Shown in pieces: positions 44,851 through 54,409 of a stretch of 64,000 nt of DNA (position 1 is its first letter; each line of letters starts with the position of its first letter). The notes below the pieces were generated by a model. It was not told the DNA's origin and ran no database searches. It saw only the letters and a program-made list of their open reading frames with translations. Position numbers and translations under genes: made by a program. This DNA is from Gramella sp. Hel_I_59 (lineage in GTDB: Bacteria > Bacteroidota > Bacteroidia > Flavobacteriales > Flavobacteriaceae), in assembly GCF_006714895.1 (NCBI RefSeq), contig NZ_VFME01000001.1, forward strand, positions 3,038,001 through 3,102,000. Reading direction: 5' to 3'.

Positions 44851-45684
44851 TTAGTTTTTGAACTTATTAAAGGAATCAATATTATCTATTAATCGGCTCT
44901 TCTTTCTTGTAGAAAATAAAATTTTAGAGCTTGTGTTCTTGTTCGCTATTTGAGCTAACAAATATCCTGCTTTCTCCTTGTCATTAACTTCTACAACCTG
45001 AGATTCTTCTATGTTTTTCAAAATTGAATGGAAGTAATGGTCTCTTTCAGGAAAACTTGTCTGTATGGATTTTGAATTTGAAGACATATGATCGTATTGA
45101 AGTATGTCCCAATTATCGTGTAAAGGCTCGTCAATTTTTTTTAAATGGTGACTATTTACTGCGACTCCAAGGTTTAATATCACACCCTCCTTTTTTAAAT
45201 TAAAAAGAAAGTCTAAACCTTCTTCTGTAATGAAGAAAGGCAGCCCCTCATGTATCATAAAATTATCAATGTAATCTGTCTGAAGGTTTTTCAGACTTTG
45301 ATTTAATGAATTTTCAATTGAGATTTTGTCAATAGTTCTCACATACAAATTCGGTACAAATGCTTGAGGCTTCTTATCAGATTTTTTATTGTTTTTAACT
45401 TTTTTGGTAATATAATTAAGAGGTAAAGCCAAGAATGGATGAATAAACTTTGAACTTGAAGCACCTAATCCAAATTTAGTTGTTATTTCAATTTCACTTC
45501 TTTTATTTCTAACGAACTTGCCTAAAATTAACTCAGCATAACCTTTTCCATATAATGGAGCAGTATCAAATAAAGTGATGCCTTTATCATAAGCGCAATT
45601 TAATAATGATAAACTCTCGTGGTAAGACTTTATGCTCGTTAAACTTGCTGTACCGAAACCAAGTTGAGATCTTTTTTCTTTCAT
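44851..45684 (-). CDS. Aldo/keto reductase
   Basis: 277 residues, slightly shorter than the usual ~310-330. Catalytic tetrad visible: Asp and Tyr in LFDTAPLYGKGYAE, Lys in EITTKFGLG, His in FMIHEGLP. It starts LGFGTASLTSIKSYHESLSL. NAD(P)H-dependent carbonyl reduction is the family reaction. Its stop abuts the start of the GMC oxidoreductase, so the pair is coexpressed; together they could interconvert an alcohol and a carbonyl on a sugar. This is an inference. Confidence 0.88.
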   Translation of the reverse strand: MKEKRSQLGFGTASLTSIKSYHESLSLLNCAYDKGITLFDTAPLYGKGYAELILGKFVRNKRSEIEITTKFGLGASSSKFIHPFLALPLNYITKKVKNNKKSDKKPQAFVPNLYVRTIDKISIENSLNQSLKNLQTDYIDNFMIHEGLPFFITEEGLDFLFNLKKEGVILNLGVAVNSHHLKKIDEPLHDNWDILQYDHMSSNSKSIQTSFPERDHYFHSILKNIEESQVVEVNDKEKAGYLLAQIANKNTSSKILFSTRKKSRLIDNIDSFNKFKN

Positions 45685-45733
45685 AAATTTAGTATTCCAG
45701 TTTTAACTAATAAGATTTAATGTAGGAATGCTA

Positions 45734-47032
45734 TTAATATACTTTTTCAATTCCTTGAACCAATTTACGTGCCGATTCCTTAGCTGAAAATTTATTTAAT
45801 ACCTCCAGATCGGGATTCCATGATGTAGGGTTTAGACGGTTTAAAAGTTTCTCCTCAAATTGATCTACTAAGGTCTCTCTATCGTCATCCGGATTAAAAC
45901 GTACCGTGTAATCGTCTGCTTTACAATCTTCCATGACTTTTACAGCACTGCTTTCTCTATGAAAGACGCTAAATACCGGTTTTTTACTTAAAAGTGCCTG
46001 GAAGGTTTTACTGGCTGTATAATGCTTCTCCGTACTTCCTATGATCATTACCGTATTTGCCGCTGAAAGAAAGTTTAAAACTTGTAGAAAAGGATAACGC
46101 TTCCTCTTTTCGGTTAAGATATCCTGTAACCCAAATTCCTCTGAATATTCTGTAATTGATTTTGCGGGATAAGTTCCGGTACCTAGAAACCACAACTTTA
46201 TTTTTTCGTCCCAAAGTCCCTTCTTTCTTAAATTCTCAATAGCTTCAAAAAATGCAGAAAGCAAAATGTGGCTATTGGGAAGAAACGCACCCGCATAGAT
46301 CCAGTTCTTCTGGTCCTGGGGATCATTGTCCCACGGAAACTTAACGTTAGGAAGGACAACTTCGTGATCATTGGGATCGAAGCCATAAGGCATTGCCACA
46401 TGTACTATTTTTCTTCCAGATTTGGAGTTTACCGTCTCAGAAAGCAATTCATTGTCCTTATTATAAAACTCGGGAAAATTTTTCTTTAAAACAGGTTCAT
46501 AATAAGGTGTGGATACTCCGCTTATTAAGCTTGCTTTTTTAACGGCAATAGGCTCTAAAGCTCTTGCCACCGACTGACTTAGCTGAGCCCGAACTCCTGT
46601 TTGATTTGTAATATCCCTTACCCATGGATCGATATAGTCTATCCCATAAGGCATCTTTGTCTTTTCATAGATAAGCCTTCCCAGCAAAGAATTATAAAAG
46701 GAAGGAATAGGTAACCAGATAAAGTCGATTTTTTCCGTTTCAATTAATTCCAGAGCTTTCTTATATAGCTGGTAAAAGGCTCTCAACCCAATGTCCCCGA
46801 TCAATCTCGGCTTAAAGGTTTTCAAGGCTTTTACGCGTGTTACTTCAAAATCAGAAGAAAAAGTTCGTTTGAAATCATGATCAGGAGTTTCTTCGAAGTA
46901 TTCTTCGTGTACCGTTAAAATCCTCGGTGTCCAGCCAAGATCCTTCAGGAAGTTACCGATTAGGCGGGGCCGGTGAACACCTGCAAGGTTTGCAGGATGC
47001 CAGTGTGGATAAATCATCAAAACTTTTTTCAT
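45734..47032 (-). CDS. Glycosyltransferase (GT4-like)
   Basis: 432 residues, GT-B fold inferred: start KKVLMIYPHWHPANLAGVHR, the acceptor region DFIWLPIPSFYNSLLGRLI, then DYIDPWVRDITNQTGVRAQ, and in the second domain NWIYAGAFLPNSH and WFLGTGTYPAKS. The typical E-x7-E is not clear, so this is a divergent member. No membrane segment. Its start overlaps the upstream glycosyltransferase stop by 4 nt. Confidence 0.78.
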   Translation of the reverse strand: MKKVLMIYPHWHPANLAGVHRPRLIGNFLKDLGWTPRILTVHEEYFEETPDHDFKRTFSSDFEVTRVKALKTFKPRLIGDIGLRAFYQLYKKALELIETEKIDFIWLPIPSFYNSLLGRLIYEKTKMPYGIDYIDPWVRDITNQTGVRAQLSQSVARALEPIAVKKASLISGVSTPYYEPVLKKNFPEFYNKDNELLSETVNSKSGRKIVHVAMPYGFDPNDHEVVLPNVKFPWDNDPQDQKNWIYAGAFLPNSHILLSAFFEAIENLRKKGLWDEKIKLWFLGTGTYPAKSITEYSEEFGLQDILTEKRKRYPFLQVLNFLSAANTVMIIGSTEKHYTASKTFQALLSKKPVFSVFHRESSAVKVMEDCKADDYTVRFNPDDDRETLVDQFEEKLLNRLNPTSWNPDLEVLNKFSAKESARKLVQGIEKVY

Positions 47033-48219
47033 GATACTAATTTCTGTAACTTAAGTTGTTCATTCTCCCAGGAAAAAGACCTGGCGTTCTGCCATCTCTC
47101 AACTTTAGCAGTCGTTTGTATAAGGTTTCGGTCTAGATCCTGAAGTGATTTTTCTAAGGAAAATTCCATGATAAGCCCCGCATTATAATCCAAGGAACTC
47201 AAAAATTGTGATTGACCAAAGGTATCGGTTGCTAAAATATACAGACCTGCCTGAACATAGGCTAAAAATTTATTCGTTAAACAGATGTTACGGTTATCGT
47301 CTGCCTCTACATTTTCAAGAGCAAGACCAATATCCATTTGGCTTAAAAATTCATGTAAATCTTCCTGTTTCATGATGTCATGCAGCATTACGTTCTTGCC
47401 TATACTTACAGTTTCCAAATAGTTGTAATTAGGGTTTCCTATAAGGTGAAATTCTATTCGGTCTAAGCTTTTTGCTGCTGCAAAAACTTTTTCAAGGCCT
47501 CGATTGGGGCCGATATGCTGAGAAAACCAAACACACTTTATGATATTCGTGTGAGTGTTTCCTGGTTTTTTAAAATCCTCCGCATTAAAGGAATTAATAA
47601 TAGTCAAATTTTCTATTTGGTTGTCCCCTTTAAAATGCTTTTCACACTCCAGTTGAATACCTTTAGAAGCATAAGAAACACTCTCTGCTCGTAGAAAACT
47701 ATGCGCCATAAGCTTCATCCTGTTTTGCTTTTCATAAGCTTTATTAAAATACAGGGCTTCTCCGGGATAATAATCTTCTACATCTAATTGTAGGGCAATG
47801 TCATTTTTTTCCGAAAGTTTTACAGAAGCATAAAAAGCACCCAGGTTATGGGCAATTATTCGGGAAAACTTTGAGTTTTTCTGTAGAGCATTAGCCATAA
47901 ACCATAATTGCAGGGCTTTATCGTTACTGGCAAATGCACAGACTCCAAAATTGGTTGGAAAAAATGGGTTGAGAACAATAGCAAATTTTTGTAAGACCTT
48001 CGAAAAAACTGTTTTAATTATTTCTTTTTTTCTGTCAATCTCGATAAAATGAATTTCCGGATTTCTAGCTTTAATTGTTTCAGAAAGCTCTAAGCTCCAG
48101 TCATGATGTTTAAAGCACAAAACATGACAGGCAAATGTATGTTTAAGGGCTTCAAATTCCTTCACGAGCCTGGGGTTAGCTGCTAAGCTTGAGGTTGAAA
48201 TAAAGAGAAGATTTTTCAT
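47029..48219 (-). CDS. Glycosyltransferase (GT-B, divergent)
   Basis: 396 residues beginning KNLLFISTSSLAANPRLVKE, a start seen in EPS-locus glycosyltransferases. The second domain has CVWFSQHIGPNRGLEKVF and LALENVEADDNRNICLTNKF followed by YVQAGLYILATDTFGQS. The donor-binding region is recognisable in layout, but the family number is uncertain. Cytoplasmic. Follows the GT2 gene with no gap. Confidence 0.75.
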   Translation of the reverse strand: MKNLLFISTSSLAANPRLVKEFEALKHTFACHVLCFKHHDWSLELSETIKARNPEIHFIEIDRKKEIIKTVFSKVLQKFAIVLNPFFPTNFGVCAFASNDKALQLWFMANALQKNSKFSRIIAHNLGAFYASVKLSEKNDIALQLDVEDYYPGEALYFNKAYEKQNRMKLMAHSFLRAESVSYASKGIQLECEKHFKGDNQIENLTIINSFNAEDFKKPGNTHTNIIKCVWFSQHIGPNRGLEKVFAAAKSLDRIEFHLIGNPNYNYLETVSIGKNVMLHDIMKQEDLHEFLSQMDIGLALENVEADDNRNICLTNKFLAYVQAGLYILATDTFGQSQFLSSLDYNAGLIMEFSLEKSLQDLDRNLIQTTAKVERWQNARSFSWENEQLKLQKLVS

Positions 48220-49191
48220 TTATGCTGTCACGTATTTGTGAATGAACACAGAAAATGATTTTGCCGCGCGCCAACCAAAAATAGCTTTTATGCTTTCAAT
48301 AATCTTACCTCCCATAACCGGCTCATAAGTACTACCACCAAACTGGTCAGTTTTATGTATTGCGGCTTTGTAAATAGTCTTGTGCATAGGATATGCGTCA
48401 ATAGCTATTATTTTATATTGCAAGGCCATGGCGTTGTTATAGGCTTGAGAATCTTTCAATATAACGAACTGCTTTGTCTTTGAATCTAAAGCGCGTATTT
48501 GACTTTCCAGATGGATTTGTTGCCTTTGATTGGCAATATTTGAGCCCTTTATATGTTTTCTATAATAGTTTACAGTTTCAGGAGTATAAATAACTTTTTT
48601 AGCGGTGGTTACAACTCTGCAAAAATACTCCCCATCCTGGTCCTTACTCAATGTTTCATCCCAGGGGGCAACTTTATCAAGCAAAATTCTAGGAGTTAAC
48701 CACGCACTGGTTTGCACCATATTCTGTTGTCCATTTGCCCCATATAGATTTAATAAAAATGCTTCAGTATCGCTCGTTGTATAGAGAAACTCTCTATCGG
48801 TTATCACGCCTTTATCTATAGTTTCATAAAAATGTTTAGTGGAGCATACAGCAATGGATTCAGGTTGGTTCCTTAATGCAGAAACTTGAGATTCAATTTT
48901 ATTAGGACTGAACAAATCATCGGCATCCAAAAACTGAATAAATTCCCCCTTTGCCAGTCTTAGTCCATAATTTCTGGCAGCACAGGCGCCTTTCCCAGGG
49001 CTTTTTAAAAGTTTTATATTTTGATTATCGAGATTTGAAATGTATTCGAAAGAACCATCAGTGGATCCATCATCTATAATTATGATTTCAATGTTCTTAT
49101 AAGTTTGATTGAAGACTGAATCTAAAGTCGCTTCAATAAATTTAATGCTGTTGAAGTTTGGGATAATAACTGACACTAAATTTTCAGCCAT
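48220..49191 (-). CDS. Family 2 glycosyltransferase
   Basis: 323 residues. GT-A motifs VSVIIPNFNSIKFIEATLD, NIEIIIIDDGSTDGSFEYI, GACAARNYGLRLAKGEFIQF and the metal-binding FLDADDLFSPNKI are all present. The C-terminal third is variable. No membrane anchor. A 257-bp A/T-rich spacer separates it from the sulfotransferase gene upstream. Confidence 0.93.
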   Translation of the reverse strand: MAENLVSVIIPNFNSIKFIEATLDSVFNQTYKNIEIIIIDDGSTDGSFEYISNLDNQNIKLLKSPGKGACAARNYGLRLAKGEFIQFLDADDLFSPNKIESQVSALRNQPESIAVCSTKHFYETIDKGVITDREFLYTTSDTEAFLLNLYGANGQQNMVQTSAWLTPRILLDKVAPWDETLSKDQDGEYFCRVVTTAKKVIYTPETVNYYRKHIKGSNIANQRQQIHLESQIRALDSKTKQFVILKDSQAYNNAMALQYKIIAIDAYPMHKTIYKAAIHKTDQFGGSTYEPVMGGKIIESIKAIFGWRAAKSFSVFIHKYVTA

Positions 49192-49448
49192 TTCTTATAA
49201 TTTAATTTTTATCAATTCTTGAAATTTTGTAGACCTATTGAATAGCAAATCTTTTAATACTTTTTTGGTTTGAAATTGTATCCAAGTTTCAATCAATTTT
49301 TCTCTTGGATTTATCTTAATTCCATGGCTCGTCTTAAAAAAAAGCTGAATATTACCCTGAATATCAAAATTTTACTTCTAAACAAAAGCCCTAGAAATAA
49401 ACTTCTTTATTATTATAATAAAAAAAATTCTTGGAGCCATTTTCCTAG
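49192..49448. other. A/T-rich spacer within the exopolysaccharide locus
   Basis: The longest gap in the locus. I see no G/C-rich hairpin, no TAnnTTTG box on the minus strand, no RNA gene and no convincing coding frame. A 60-codon plus-strand frame is low-complexity Lys/Asn/Ile and is discounted. Confidence 0.6.
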
Positions 49449-50321
49449 TTAAATAGACCAGTGGGTAAAATTGCGTCCTGTCACTTCTCTGAACTTATTG
49501 ACATCATTCCGCAATACGTTTTCAATTCTTTTTTTCAATTCTGGGGATAATTTAATTTGATTTACCGGAGCTTTACCTAATCCACTACGGTCGAGATATT
49601 TCCGGATCCTATCTTTTGAATTGGAAGGGATAAAAGTCTTTGCTACTGAAGGAAGAAATGATCCGTTCTTCAAATTTCTTATCCATTTGGCTTCTACCAA
49701 TCTTTCTTTTGAGACATTTTTTGCAGTTAAATTTTCTAGCTCATCAAGCTCCATTTCCTTTAGATCTAAAAAATTAAAAATTTTATTTAATTCTCTTCCT
49801 GGGTCGGCTATTAATTCCTCGAAAGAAACAAAATGAAAATTTTTAATTGGAAAAAAATTAAGAAATGGCTTTAGCTGATAATAATATTTACTGGTAAGTA
49901 CATAATTTAGTTCTTCTAGTTGAGCAGTAGTGTAATCTTCCAAATCAAAATTATTTTTTCGGTTACCTTGAAGCTTTGCTTCGTTGATATGACTTATAAT
50001 TCTTTTAATTGGATCTCTTACTACATAAATAAAACGACCATCTTCATTAATTGTATTTTTTATTCTAGAAGAAACTCCTTTATATATGTGCTGTTTGGTA
50101 TAACTCTGCGAAGATTCTCCATTATATTTAAATGATTCATCGAATTGTGCCCTATACCAATCAATACCCTTAGAAAAATTTTCCTCTTCTATAAAAAAGT
50201 TAAGCTCTTTGGTTCTGGACATAAAAATTTCAGGATGATTATCCAAATATTGGTGTAGAGAAGTGGTTCCACTTTTCATAGCTCCAATGATAAATAGATT
50301 TGGTAAAGTAGGTTTAGACAT
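49449..50321 (-). CDS. PAPS-dependent sulfotransferase
   Basis: 290 residues with the heparan-type sulfotransferase fold. The 5'-phosphosulfate loop is NLFIIGAMKSGTTSLHQYL, followed by HPEIFMSRTKELNFF; the 3'-phosphate motif is IYVVRDPIKRIISHI. These are the PAPS-binding sites. It would transfer sulfate to a hydroxyl of a sugar or lipid-linked oligosaccharide. No signal peptide, so it acts before export. Its start codon overlaps the preceding GT4 stop region by one base. Suggests the polymer is sulfated. Confidence 0.9.
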   Translation of the reverse strand: MSKPTLPNLFIIGAMKSGTTSLHQYLDNHPEIFMSRTKELNFFIEEENFSKGIDWYRAQFDESFKYNGESSQSYTKQHIYKGVSSRIKNTINEDGRFIYVVRDPIKRIISHINEAKLQGNRKNNFDLEDYTTAQLEELNYVLTSKYYYQLKPFLNFFPIKNFHFVSFEELIADPGRELNKIFNFLDLKEMELDELENLTAKNVSKERLVEAKWIRNLKNGSFLPSVAKTFIPSNSKDRIRKYLDRSGLGKAPVNQIKLSPELKKRIENVLRNDVNKFREVTGRNFTHWSI

Positions 50322-51577
50322 TATGACTGGTATAAATGAATTAAATTTTTTGTTACTGAATTAATATCAAAATTCTCTTCAACAAAGCGACGCCCTTCGC
50401 TACCCATTTGTTTAATTAAAAGAGGTTCAGTCAATATCTTTTGAACTACTTTAGCTATAGAGCGAGGCTCTTTATCAGGAACAATAAATCCCGATTTCCC
50501 ATCAAGAATTCCCTCCGGGATGCCTCCTGTGTTTGTACCTATAACCGGTATCCCGCAAGCCTGAGCTTCCTGTAATACTACACCTTGTGCTTCTTTATTA
50601 CCTGTAGAAGTGATAATGCTAGGAAGAATAAATAAATGAGCTTTGTTGTAAAAGAAGGATCTCAAAGCTTCTTGCGAATGATAACCTTCTAAGATGACCT
50701 GATCGTGTAAATCATTTTCGTCTATCAATGCTTGTAAAGATTGCTTCAATTCTCCTTCTCCAACTATTCGATAGCGAAAGTTTGTAAGTTTAAAGTCATT
50801 TTTCAGAATAGCCATAGCCTTAATTGCATATTCTAAACCTTTTACTTCGGTGAGCCTAGCTACTGTAAGAATCTCAAATTCATTTTCTTTATCATAACCT
50901 CTATTGAGATACTGAAATTCCTTTACGTTTATTGACGAAGGAATTATATGAATTTTATTACTTTCAAAACCTAATTTTATGGCATTTTGTTTTGTGTTCA
51001 AAGTATTCGCTGTGAAAAGATCTCCCTTCAGTTTTAAGAATGAATAAATTTCTTCATTTGTTTTTTGAGGCAAATCATTTATATCATATCCTCTAAAAGA
51101 TGTGATTAATTTTCCTTTCAACAAACCCAGATCCCGTAGGATGGCGCCCCATAATCCCATAGGACCAAATTGGCAATGAATGACATCAAAATTAGAATTC
51201 TGCTCCAATAAAGGTTGTATGGCATAAATGATTTTAAACCCATTTTTGGTTTCTCCATAGGTGCTTTCAGTAATTGCTTTCCAGGAAAGGCCGGGAGATA
51301 TTAAAAATGAACGCCATAAAAGGGGGAGGGCGTTAAATCGAACCGCCAATTTATTTTTCCATTCATTTTTGTACTTGGAAAAAGCTGGTTTAGGTAATTC
51401 AATAATATTTAGTGGTTGCTGAAAAACCTTTTGGTGGATATTCTTTTCCTTCAGGTAGCTTTTGTTAAAAGTAAATATCGTAACATCTGCACCACTTTCA
51501 ATCAAGCCTATAACTTGATTTAAAATAGCAACTTCTGTTGTAGAAGGAAATGTTTCGATAACGAAGGCAATCCTCAT
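50321..51577 (-). CDS. Family 4 glycosyltransferase
   Basis: 418 residues, GT-B. Start MRIAFVIETFPSTTEVAILN; VIHCQFGPMGLWGAILRDL; second domain ILTVARLTEVKGLEYAIKAM; donor site STGNKEAQGVVLQEAQACG and GGIPEGILDGKSGF. It resembles the WcaL/AmsK type of colanic acid-like loci. It is a close relative of the next gene upstream on this strand, sharing EAQGVVLQEAQA and DGKSGF, so the two look like diverged duplicates. Confidence 0.93.
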   Translation of the reverse strand: MRIAFVIETFPSTTEVAILNQVIGLIESGADVTIFTFNKSYLKEKNIHQKVFQQPLNIIELPKPAFSKYKNEWKNKLAVRFNALPLLWRSFLISPGLSWKAITESTYGETKNGFKIIYAIQPLLEQNSNFDVIHCQFGPMGLWGAILRDLGLLKGKLITSFRGYDINDLPQKTNEEIYSFLKLKGDLFTANTLNTKQNAIKLGFESNKIHIIPSSINVKEFQYLNRGYDKENEFEILTVARLTEVKGLEYAIKAMAILKNDFKLTNFRYRIVGEGELKQSLQALIDENDLHDQVILEGYHSQEALRSFFYNKAHLFILPSIITSTGNKEAQGVVLQEAQACGIPVIGTNTGGIPEGILDGKSGFIVPDKEPRSIAKVVQKILTEPLLIKQMGSEGRRFVEENFDINSVTKNLIHLYQS

Positions 51578-51589
51578 GGGTAATAGTTT

Positions 51590-52798
51590 CTATTTATTAA
51601 GGGTATGTCTATAACATCCCAAAAGTTTTTCAAAATTTTTTTTAGAATTAAAATTTTCCAAAACGAAAGCTCTTCCATTTTGTCCAAATTCCTTTATTCT
51701 ATCCTGGTGTTCCAAAAACCAGATTATCTTTTCAGCTAATTCAACTTCATCTTTTTGTGAAACTAAAAATCCACTTTTGCCATCATTTATTCCTTGCACC
51801 ATGCCTCCTACACGGGATGCAATAACAGGTAATTCCATTGCCTGAGCTTCCTGTAGCACTACACCTTGCGCTTCTGCTCTACCATTGTCATCAATTATAC
51901 CTGGCATGATATATATATCGGCTTTTTCAAGTTCTTCTTTAACAATTTCGCTGGTTTGTTGTCCTAATAAAGTCACGTATTCCTCAAGATCATATTCCTG
52001 AATTTCTTTTTCAAGTTCTGCTCTGGTTGGTCCTTCGCCAATTATTCTGTATTCAATATTGGTATGTCCCTTCAACAACAGATTTTTTATAGCATGGACA
52101 CCATAATAGAAGCCTTTAAAAGGTACTAACCTACCTATGGAAATGATTGTAATTTTCTCTTTAGGGTAGAATCTTGGTTTGGACCTAATAAATTTGTTGC
52201 TATCAAATTGTGCAGGCACATAAAAAATCTTGTTTTCAGAATATCCTTTGCTAACAGCTACTTGCGTTGTGAAGGCGGAATTGGAAATAAAAAGATCTCC
52301 TTCCTTAATTAAATGAGGATATATCCCTTTTTTACTATTTAGAGTTACTAAACCAGATCCATGAAAAGTTGTTATTATTTTACCTGATATTATTTTTCTT
52401 TGACGCAACTTCACAGCAAGGTCTCCCATTACAGCAAAGTGGCAATGAATAATATCAAAATGATGATGTTCATGAAAGGAAAAAGATTGGCCTCGATTAG
52501 AGAACAAGCTTCTTACACCAATTCTATTTATCAGTTTAGGGATTTTACTGATATTATTTAAATTAGTGAATACAGATTCAACTACTCCTTTTAAGGTCTT
52601 TCTTCTATTTAAAGTGAAATAAATGGTGCGTTCCTGAAGTTTGTATTGGTTGAATTTTGCACTCGTAAAATCATTGCCACCTTTTTCTTTAGAAAAGATG
52701 ATCACATCATTTCCATCATCTAATAATTGACATATTTCTTCAACGACAAACGTTTCTGACACCGACGGGAACTTTCCACAAAAAACAGCTATTTTCAT
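51590..52798 (-). CDS. Family 4 glycosyltransferase
   Basis: 402 residues, GT-B, WcaL-like: KIAVFCGKFPSVSETFVVEE, FDIIHCHFAVMGDLAVKLR, IISIGRLVPFKGFYYGVHAI, and RAEAQGVVLQEAQAMELPV with GGMVQGINDGKSGF. Paralogue of the gene immediately downstream (12 nt gap). Its stop and start are tightly coupled to the neighbouring sulfotransferase-like gene (4-nt overlap). Donor sugar unknown. Confidence 0.93.
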   Translation of the reverse strand: MKIAVFCGKFPSVSETFVVEEICQLLDDGNDVIIFSKEKGGNDFTSAKFNQYKLQERTIYFTLNRRKTLKGVVESVFTNLNNISKIPKLINRIGVRSLFSNRGQSFSFHEHHHFDIIHCHFAVMGDLAVKLRQRKIISGKIITTFHGSGLVTLNSKKGIYPHLIKEGDLFISNSAFTTQVAVSKGYSENKIFYVPAQFDSNKFIRSKPRFYPKEKITIISIGRLVPFKGFYYGVHAIKNLLLKGHTNIEYRIIGEGPTRAELEKEIQEYDLEEYVTLLGQQTSEIVKEELEKADIYIMPGIIDDNGRAEAQGVVLQEAQAMELPVIASRVGGMVQGINDGKSGFLVSQKDEVELAEKIIWFLEHQDRIKEFGQNGRAFVLENFNSKKNFEKLLGCYRHTLNK

Positions 52799-53460
52799 CT
52801 GTTTCTCTTAACATTTTTATAAACGTAAAGAGCAGGTTTTAAAAAATATTTGTTATAAATGTTCATTATTAGATAATGTTTTCCATTTTTTGGCGGGATG
52901 TATCCCACTTGCTCAGAAGTATTAGTAAACTCGGAATTATCGGCTCCAAGGAACATGTTAATTTCGGACATTGTTTTGTCGAAATTATTTAAGAGATCAT
53001 TGTAATTAACAGAATGATAATTTTTATATTTTTTATTTTTTTCCCATTGAGTAATATGTAAATTATGAAACTCTAGAGGCTTCATTTCGATACTGGAAAA
53101 AAATTTTGAAATTTTTGTTTCTACTTTAAAGCCTTCGTCGTTTTTAACCTGAATAAAAGACTTTAGTCGCGGATTATAAACTTCTTTATATATTGACTGC
53201 TGCAACTCCTCAGGTGAGGAAACAAGGAGTCCAAATCTTTCTTTCATATTAAATATAGAATTTAGAACAGCAGGAAAGTCTCTTTTAATGTAAAGAAAAG
53301 CCGTCGAGGGATTATCCCTCACAATATTTCCCGGGAACCTGTGATCTCCATAAATTTGGCGGAAGTTGTCCTTGTGAGTAAAATTTTTATTTATCAGATC
53401 TGCATAATAATTTGATCCGGATCTTGGATGGGAATAAATTTGGATATCTTTAAAATTCAT
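52795..53460 (-). CDS. Putative sulfotransferase (small, divergent)
   Basis: 221 residues. The N-terminal loop IYSHPRSGSNYYADLIN fits a PAPS 5'-phosphosulfate site, and FLYIKRDFPAVLNSIF fits the 3'-phosphate motif (RD followed by S), in the right order. The remainder is divergent and shorter than most families. A relation to sulfotransferases is therefore likely but not certain; another P-loop transferase is the alternative. It is flanked by 4-nt overlaps on both sides, so it is an integral part of this operon. Confidence 0.72.
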   Translation of the reverse strand: MNFKDIQIYSHPRSGSNYYADLINKNFTHKDNFRQIYGDHRFPGNIVRDNPSTAFLYIKRDFPAVLNSIFNMKERFGLLVSSPEELQQSIYKEVYNPRLKSFIQVKNDEGFKVETKISKFFSSIEMKPLEFHNLHITQWEKNKKYKNYHSVNYNDLLNNFDKTMSEINMFLGADNSEFTNTSEQVGYIPPKNGKHYLIMNIYNKYFLKPALYVYKNVKRNR

Positions 53461-54404
53461 TTCTTTTTTTCTTTTTTAAAATTTCCTGCAAGTGAAACCA
53501 AGATAAATTTTAATTGGTATTTGTAATTCAAACTGGAAAATATCCTCAGCTTATATTGACTAATAATATTTTTACAACCGCCATAGTCCCTAGTATAAAA
53601 ATAAAGCAGAAACGATTGAATTGCATAATCTTTAATTATGGTGGAAATTAAATTCTCATATTGGAAATTAAAATGACGATTTAAAGTTTCATTTGCTCTT
53701 ATTCTATCCTTATAATGATTTATTAGGACATCAACACTTTCAGGCTTCCTTTTGAAGTTAGATATTCCTCCAGAATGAAGCCGATAAGTAGCACCGACAA
53801 AAGGAAGGTATTTTATTTTTCCATATTGACTAAGTAGGAGGTATAGAAAACGATCTGCACCATTAAATGTATAAAGCCAATCAGGATATGTTTTCAATAC
53901 ATTATTTCTAAAAACAACTGTAAGAGTGTTTGCTCGGTTTCTAATTAACAGGTCTTCTGTAGAAATATCTGCTCTCTCATCTTTATTAATTGTCCTTTCC
54001 CCCGTTTTACCAGTACCTATTTCATCGAGTTTGAAAGCGTCATGAAAACACATAATGTATTCGTCATTTGTCTCCAAAAAGTCAATTTGTTTTTGAAGTT
54101 TATTGGGGTCTGTCCAAAAATCGTCTCCTTCCAGTAAAGCAATGTATTTGCCATCACAAGCTTGTAATGTTTGAACAAAATTGGGAATCATTCCCAAATT
54201 TTTATTTGAAGGTAATAATTCCACTTGATCGGGAAAATTCCTCTGATAAGTCTGACATATTCTTCTAGTTCCATCATTAGAAAAGTCTTCTCCAATGTAC
54301 AGCTTTATTGTAAAGCTCGTGATTTGAGCTAGGACACTTTTTATTGCTGATTCAATATATTTTTCATGATTATAGGTAATCATGCAGATACTCACTGTTT
54401 CCAT
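53457..54404 (-). CDS. Family 2 glycosyltransferase
   Basis: 315 residues. ETVSICMITYNHEKYIESAI, TIKLYIGEDFSNDGTRRICQ and GKYIALLEGDDFWTDPNKL give the GT-A donor and metal sites. The C-terminal part RLHSGGISNFKRKPESVDVL is typical for sugar transferases of Bacteroidota surface polysaccharide loci. No membrane segment. Overlaps the small sulfotransferase gene by 4 nt. Confidence 0.92.
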   Translation of the reverse strand: METVSICMITYNHEKYIESAIKSVLAQITSFTIKLYIGEDFSNDGTRRICQTYQRNFPDQVELLPSNKNLGMIPNFVQTLQACDGKYIALLEGDDFWTDPNKLQKQIDFLETNDEYIMCFHDAFKLDEIGTGKTGERTINKDERADISTEDLLIRNRANTLTVVFRNNVLKTYPDWLYTFNGADRFLYLLLSQYGKIKYLPFVGATYRLHSGGISNFKRKPESVDVLINHYKDRIRANETLNRHFNFQYENLISTIIKDYAIQSFLLYFYTRDYGGCKNIISQYKLRIFSSLNYKYQLKFILVSLAGNFKKEKKK

Positions 54405-54409
54405 TTTTC

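Noticed and set aside
49270..49452. 60-codon plus-strand frame in the locus spacer
   Set aside because: Low-complexity Lys/Asn/Ile composition from A/T-rich DNA; no supporting signals.
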